Shown: one piece after another, positions 58,601 through 64,000 of the stretch
Layout of the letters: every line of letters starts with the position of its first letter
How positions within the stretch are numbered: position 1 is the stretch's first letter
Origin: Podospora comata
Lineage: Eukaryota > Ascomycota > Sordariomycetes > Sordariales > Podosporaceae
Assembly (NCBI GenBank): GCA_017354895.1
Contig: CP071493.1
Location: 2,604,001-2,668,000 of the forward strand
Length of the DNA: 64,000 nt
Direction: 5' to 3'
Made by a program: the position numbers and the translations under genes
The notes under the pieces: model-generated
What the model was told of the DNA's origin: nothing
Seen by the model: the letters and a program-made list of their open reading frames with translations, nothing else
The model's database searches: none

Positions 58601-60092
58601 CGTCCCGAGAAGTGTGCCAGGCACTCTACAAGTTCCAAAATTGGGGTAATAAATATTCGCTTGTCAAAGGAAGCATTCCAACACAGTGCCGTTGCACACT
58701 GTCTCCATCGACAAAATGTGGATGGATGAGGTGTCTGTGTGGCGCCAGGCGGGGGTCACTCAGGCAGTCACTGACAGGCGGCTGCACAGCGCCGCAAGGA
58801 CAGCGGTGCCAGGGCACGCTAAGCACATCGTATGGCGCCTTCCGGTGCCAAGAATCATCAGGTTTGGAGATCCCCCAAGCAAAGAACCCCAAAGGAGGGC
58901 CGTAACGGCCACAAACGGTAAACTCGACAGTTACAAGAAGCCAAAAGCGGTCGTCTGAAGTCCCGGATCGCCAGCAAAGCACCGGTGCACCTGCAGTCGA
59001 AGCGTGCGTCATGCAACCTTGTATTGTCTGTCTTTTTACAAATCACTCGTCTCGCCTGCCCGTCACCCGACCGCGTGGGATGGATGGAACTGACAGCTGA
59101 AGACGGCCTCGCCCACCGAGCCACGGACGCCATGGAAAACAAAGTACAGACAGGAACAAGAGATATCGTCAGATGCGCCGACATCTCGGGTGCCACACAC
59201 GACTTGCATGCAAGCATCCCTGCATGCGGCAGAAGACATTAGGAGGACGGCCAAGCACATGTCAGGATCCATCACTTGTGGCAGTCCACGCCCAAGGGGA
59301 CGGTTAACGACGAGCCGACTACTCAGCCACCATCAACATCTTGAGATTTCAAGCGAGCGCCTGCATATCTTCAATCTACAACGTAGGGAGCCATGGAGCA
59401 TAGCATCCTCCGCGGCTACGGGTGCCCAGCCTAATTCATGCTCCCCAATACCCTGTATTCACTCCAAGATGTTGACCCTTGAGATAGTCCCTAGGACTTT
59501 TTGTTCATGGCTTTTGCTTGGAAACACCAATTTCTACCAACCACTGACATTGTCTTGTATGCCAAGCCTTCGACACACCCTTTACCATGACTGTTGACAA
59601 CCACCAAAGACATCTGCTACCGCAACGCAAACTCAGACCCTTCACTTCATCATCTTCGATACCCGCGCTCTCCGGGTTTGACGTTAGCTGACGAGAGAGA
59701 CGTTGGGCCTTGGCATGCTACACTGAGGGAAAATCGAAAGCTTCCAAAGGTTCCAGATCCGTGCACTTCAAACAGTCCGGGAACTCCCTTTCCATGCGCA
59801 TTTATGCGACATCACTCAACCGACGCCAGAACCCGCTCTTGCGGCACCGGGTAACACATTGACATTCATCAGCCCGGATATGTCGCGGTGATCCGATATT
59901 TTCTGTCCCCCGCACAACCTGGGAACATCGTCGAGCGCCATGGTCAGATCCTCAAAGCTACGTCTCTCTCCCTCTGCAAAAAGCGAGCGTCAACTCGCGC
60001 CCCCGCTGCATTGATGAGAATCCAGTTTAGGCGCGAGAGGGTCGACATCCCTGTTTGCCGGCTCGAGTAATGCGCAGATATGTACTGTGCAA

Positions 60093-60147
60093 TACATACC
60101 TACATACCTACATACCTACATACCTACATACCTACATACATACATAC
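60093..60147. repeat. (TACCTACA)n octanucleotide tandem repeat
   Basis: About six near-perfect 8-bp units ending in TACA tetranucleotides. The 154-codon frame that overlaps it reads this repeat as a Tyr/Leu/Thr/Pro repeat and is not taken as a gene. Confidence 0.9.
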
Positions 60148-62381
60148 GGCTTCCGATCTGCAGTCAGCCAGCAGTCAATCGACACCAGTACGTGTTTACC
60201 TCCTCTTGGTTTCATTTGGATTACTGGGTGAGCAACTCCACCTCGTGCCGTCTCACAAGCTCTTATTGACCCCTCTGCTAGATAGTGTCTGGCTTGTAAG
60301 CCCATCCCAGATAACCCACTCGGTTCCTGCCTGCCAATCTGGGCACCGACTCGCAGTGCTTCTGTGGCCCTCATTTATCCCGAATTTCTTATCCAGGCAC
60401 ACCTCTACCCCTTCACGGACACCTGTCACACATCATGGGCCACATGGATCTTCAACGCACTGCTGGTCACGAGCAAGCTTTGGCAAACTGAGATCTAGCC
60501 CCCAAGGCGTGGCCCCCTGTGAGCAGGATTTGGGCGTATGTTGAGGAGCCTACCCTCTTCAGCCTATACAGTTCATCGAGCGGTGTAGGACACGGCAAGT
60601 ATCTTGTTTCTATAATTTATCATTCACTTTCGTCTCTTCCCGCTTCCCGCTTCCCATTATTTGGGTCATGGTAAATGCCAACGACAAACACCCCATCGTG
60701 CCGCGGATTTTATCAAGGTATCCATGTCCCCATTGCTTTGAGGGTAGCTGCCTTGTGTTACTCCTCGCTCAGCGCCACAACGTGGGATGTCGGGTGTGGG
60801 AAGGCCTTATGGAAGCGTTCTGGGGGGTTCAACGAACAAAGTGTCACGGGCTTTGGTGATCCCCGCCCAGCTGGCTTATTGCCCTCTTGTCACTCTCGCC
60901 CTTGAGCAGAACGGCAACCCTGTCTTGATAAGAGGACCCCTCCTCATGGAGCCCACGCCCCCTTTGCCACTCTGCTCTTTTGTTTCTCACTAGCAGGACA
61001 CTGCAGAGGCGCCTTGGCCAAAGAGGAAGTCGTCTTCGGGACTTGGCTGCTCTGAATGGGGCCGGATTCGGTACCAGGATGGCGATTCTCTGGTTCTTGA
61101 GGCCGGTGGAGAAGCATCTTGTCCAATGGCGATCCCATTTCGCGGTGCAACCGCTGACTGACCGGCCACACAAGCCTACTGACCAGCTCAGGCTCATCCG
61201 ACCACGACAGCTATAAGATCAGACAGCAATAGCAGACAGTAAAATGGTCTGGTGCCCTCAATGTTGGTGCCACACAGTGTGTGTCGACCTCCGTTTTCAT
61301 AGGCGGAGAGAGCAGGCATCCTGGTCTGTGGGATCACGCGCAGTGAGAAGCACCCCCTTTGTGGACAGGAGAAGCTTCAAGATGGTGGGCCTGGGTATGG
61401 ATGGGGGCTTAGAGCGCGGGGGAAATCATACCGCTTGCCCCGAAGATGAGGCCTCTGTAGTGACCATGCGGTAGAGGACCCAAGCAAGTGATGAGCGAGC
61501 CAAAATGCTCGATCCGGGCTGGGAAGCAACGGTCGTGAGGAGGGCAGACCGACAAGCGCGGGAGGCTTCCACCCAACAGATCTCAGACTCTGGGTCAACC
61601 CGCAGGTCTTGGTTGGTTTTGACCCAGACACTTCTCGCTCATGACTGCCGCATGGAGAACAAGATGGATTCGTTGAAACAGCTCCAGTGGTTACGCTCGG
61701 TGACTGGTGAAGCAATGATGGTTGGGGTGGGTGTTTACGGTTGTGAAAATCCTTCGCCTGCGTCTGGCCCCAGTCATGACCTCTTTTGAGTCGTGGCAAA
61801 CGGGGCGGGTGCTCCCTGGGGCACATGTCTCCCAGACTCGACAAAGTTTGGCTCACCTCCTATCTGGCGATATTGCACCATATCAGCCGCCCTTGTCAGT
61901 TCAACGTTTGGTTTTGCCAGCTGCAAGGAATGGGGCTCACCTAACCCTCTCTATTTATATAGCTTTTAAGGCCACGCTTTTGCCATCATTATCATCGTTT
62001 GTTAGCCGAGAATATCTAGAATTTTGGGACTGTCTATGATTCCTACATTTTCAGCTATCGCACCGTTGCTTGTTTAGTGGTGGACTTCCCTGGACGAATG
62101 GAGCCTCTCTCACATAACCAACTTACCATAATCGGCAAATTCCTCGCTTTTTTCTAAACATGACGTTCCTTCGAAAAAAAAAAACCGTTGAGCTATCCAC
62201 CGAGTCCGTGCGTTGCTACTGATCTTCCAATTTGTAGCAACTACATCTGATCTGCATTAACGCAATGCTGCGCGCCCAGGCTGAACGCACAGATGCTTAC
62301 ACCCCACGGACGACGACGATAACCGAACTCTCTGGGTCTGACGGGAAAGAACTTCCAGAAGCTTGATGATCTTCATCACCT

Positions 62382-62393
62382 GGGGGGGGGGGG
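62382..62393. repeat. Poly(G) run, 12 nt
   Basis: Uninterrupted G tract on the + strand in the velB upstream region. Confidence 0.9.
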
Positions 62394-64000
62394 ATCATGA
62401 TGAACGGCATGAAAGAGCGCCGAAGAGATGGTGCGGTGGTCGGCGGTCACAACATACAAGTTGGGTGAGGGAGAAGATGGGGGGGTTGAGGTCGTGCCAC
62501 CCCCTGGCCGAACGATTTACAATCATTGACTAGACTTTACCTTGATGAAGATCACACAGGTTTGGGTTGATGATGACAATTCACTTATATTTCTTTACTA
62601 CATACTTACACCGAGGGCTTGCGGGGATTTTTTAGTGAAAGTGTACCACGTCGCCTAGCTAGCGAGCTGGGATTATCATACGGGTGGTGGTGCTCCGTTA
62701 GAAATCGACAAACTACACACGTACTCGGAAGATCTCCCTTTTCAGCCTCACAAGACGAGGTGATTTCCTGAATTAGGACATCGCGCACAGAGATATGCTG
62801 TGAGGCAGGTCCACTTTGGGACTCCACGATCGACGCCTCGAAACTGGAGACTACCTACTTTCTTGACTGTTGGACAGTTCACTCGGGAACGAGTTATGAG
62901 TGAGCACTCGGAATGCTACTCTCTTCTCTTGCCGAGGAAGGCGGACGACTAGATACCCTTCGGCTCGACGGAGCTTCGCACGATAGAACACGGCCTTTTT
63001 GTCACGAACCGAAACAGGAGGATGGACATGACGCAAACGAATCGGCCCACCTCAGAGTCGAGTCTGGAAGATGGCATACCGAGCCCGAGGCCGAACCTGA
63101 GGCAGGTCAACTTTGGCGATACCACAGTCTACTCTGTTTAGATGAGTAACCTGATAGCCATCCTGCTGTCTGTGTTCAGCGTTCCCTTCAACCGGATCTT
63201 CCCTTCACGGCACCACGGTCAGACTTCTCGAAACAAGAGTTCTGTCATCACCACCCACTTCTTGTCGAGTTCCGGCCAAGTCCATCATCGATCGAAACAC
63301 TACCACCCACTCAACCACCCAACAACACCCAGCTTCTGGTAGAATAACACACGCACGAAACCACGATCACGAACAACCAGAAACAAAACCACAGACCCTC
63401 CACCCAAGCCCTGTCCTCAACGTCGTTCTCTTGCGGCCACCGGTGGCTATGATCTCTCTCCTCACACCGCTCCACTCCAGCTATGACGATGTCAAATCCG
63501 TCACCTACCTACTTCATCCATAACCGACCTCGTCATGAAACCCGAGAATACCGAGGTAGGGGAAACCAGTTCGAGACCGCCACTATCCAAAAGGGTTGGA
63601 CACAGACACTCGGGTACAAGGCTAAAGACAGATTGGGTAACTAACTCGATGGCTATTTGAGGAGGATATGACGGAGAAAACAAGAAACAAAACAGGCGTC
63701 ATCGACGGTAACAACAACAACACGGCCAGACTGATCTCTTGCTAGGGTGAGGGGGGTGGTGGTGACGCAATGAGATATACGGATCGGGTGGGCGTGTGTC
63801 CATGGCGGAAGAGGGATGGTAGGGGAGTGGGTAAGTGATATACTTGGTTACTTGAGTGGACTTGGTTGACTTGGCTATGTATCACAAACAGTTCTTCAAA
63901 GGGGTTGACGTGGGCTTTCTTTTGACTTGGACAGTGACGGCCTGGTCTCACAGAAAACACAGGAAAACCCAACAATGGTAAGTTCTCGTAATCGAAAACA

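Larger units (their letters stand above)
55607..64000. other. 8.4-kb region upstream of velB, no gene recognised
   Basis: No frame longer than about 160 codons, and none has a domain, signal peptide or credible intron chain. It contains an octanucleotide microsatellite (60093-60147), a G12 run (62382-62393) and C/A-rich sequence near 63230-63420. The first part should be velB leader and promoter. The rest may hold regulatory DNA, non-coding RNA or a rapidly evolving gene that I cannot see. Confidence 0.55.

Noticed and set aside
60080-60544. 154-codon frame starting in the TACCTACA repeat
   Set aside because: Its start is made by the microsatellite and the rest has no recognisable composition or motif.
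61377-61856. 159-codon - strand frame
   Set aside because: Pro/Ser/Arg-rich without domain, signal peptide or neighbouring exon; composition is like other random frames in this region.
62185-62215. tRNA-like GTGGATAGCTCAACGG on the - strand
   Set aside because: It matches box A only; the D-stem is not closed and a T run follows instead of an anticodon arm.
1-64000. Transposons, retroelements, 5S rRNA gene and RIP-mutated islands
   Set aside because: I looked for transposase or reverse-transcriptase motifs, terminal repeats, the conserved 5S sequence and strongly AT-rich stretches and saw none.

Overview
The window looks like nuclear DNA of a filamentous ascomycete. Sordariomycetes, probably Sordariales, fits best. 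The evidence is short GT-AG introns (about 35 to 135 nt) with YTNAY branch sites, Zn2Cys6 and velvet regulators, a GH7 cellulase, and a very large Woronin-body-tether (leashin) type gene, which is a Pezizomycotina trait. The species assignment is inference. I saw no transposon, no RIP-degraded AT-rich block and no CRISPR.

Layout from left to right. 1-3007 (-) is a C2H2 zinc-finger protein whose 3' end leaves the window. After about 4.4 kb of non-coding DNA with a degenerate tRNA-like element comes a GH7 cellobiohydrolase (7371-8927, +). Then 10677-34275 (+) is one giant gene that I assemble as seven exons and 7,725 residues, a leashin / 'involucrin-repeat' protein. It meets a Zn2Cys6 transcription factor (39023-35938, -) tail to tail. 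After another 4.4 kb without a recognisable gene there is a compact group: an 834-residue protein of unknown function (45920-43416, -) divergent from uroporphyrinogen decarboxylase (46442-47774, +), which converges on a GNAT acetyltransferase (49044-47907, -), followed by a small GRGGAGN-repeat protein (50156-49626, -). The velvet regulator velB (55606-53826, -) is followed by 8.4 kb of upstream DNA in which I find no gene.

The genes are not an obvious pathway cluster. They are housekeeping (haem synthesis), secreted cellulose degradation, development (velB) and septal-pore biology (leashin). The most notable signal is inside the leashin gene. An in-frame TAA sits in the middle of a ~50-copy LPALPES/SP repeat tract, exactly inside a 48-nt, frame-preserving segment that has all the signals of an intron. 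Splicing there decides whether the locus makes one fused ~0.8 MDa tether or stops after ~2,845 residues. The same gene has recurrent Ala/Gly hydrophobic segments, lysine-rich clusters set in acidic spacers, several recent tandem expansions, and a uORF whose stop overlaps the main start codon. All models come from reading the sequence; no database search was run.
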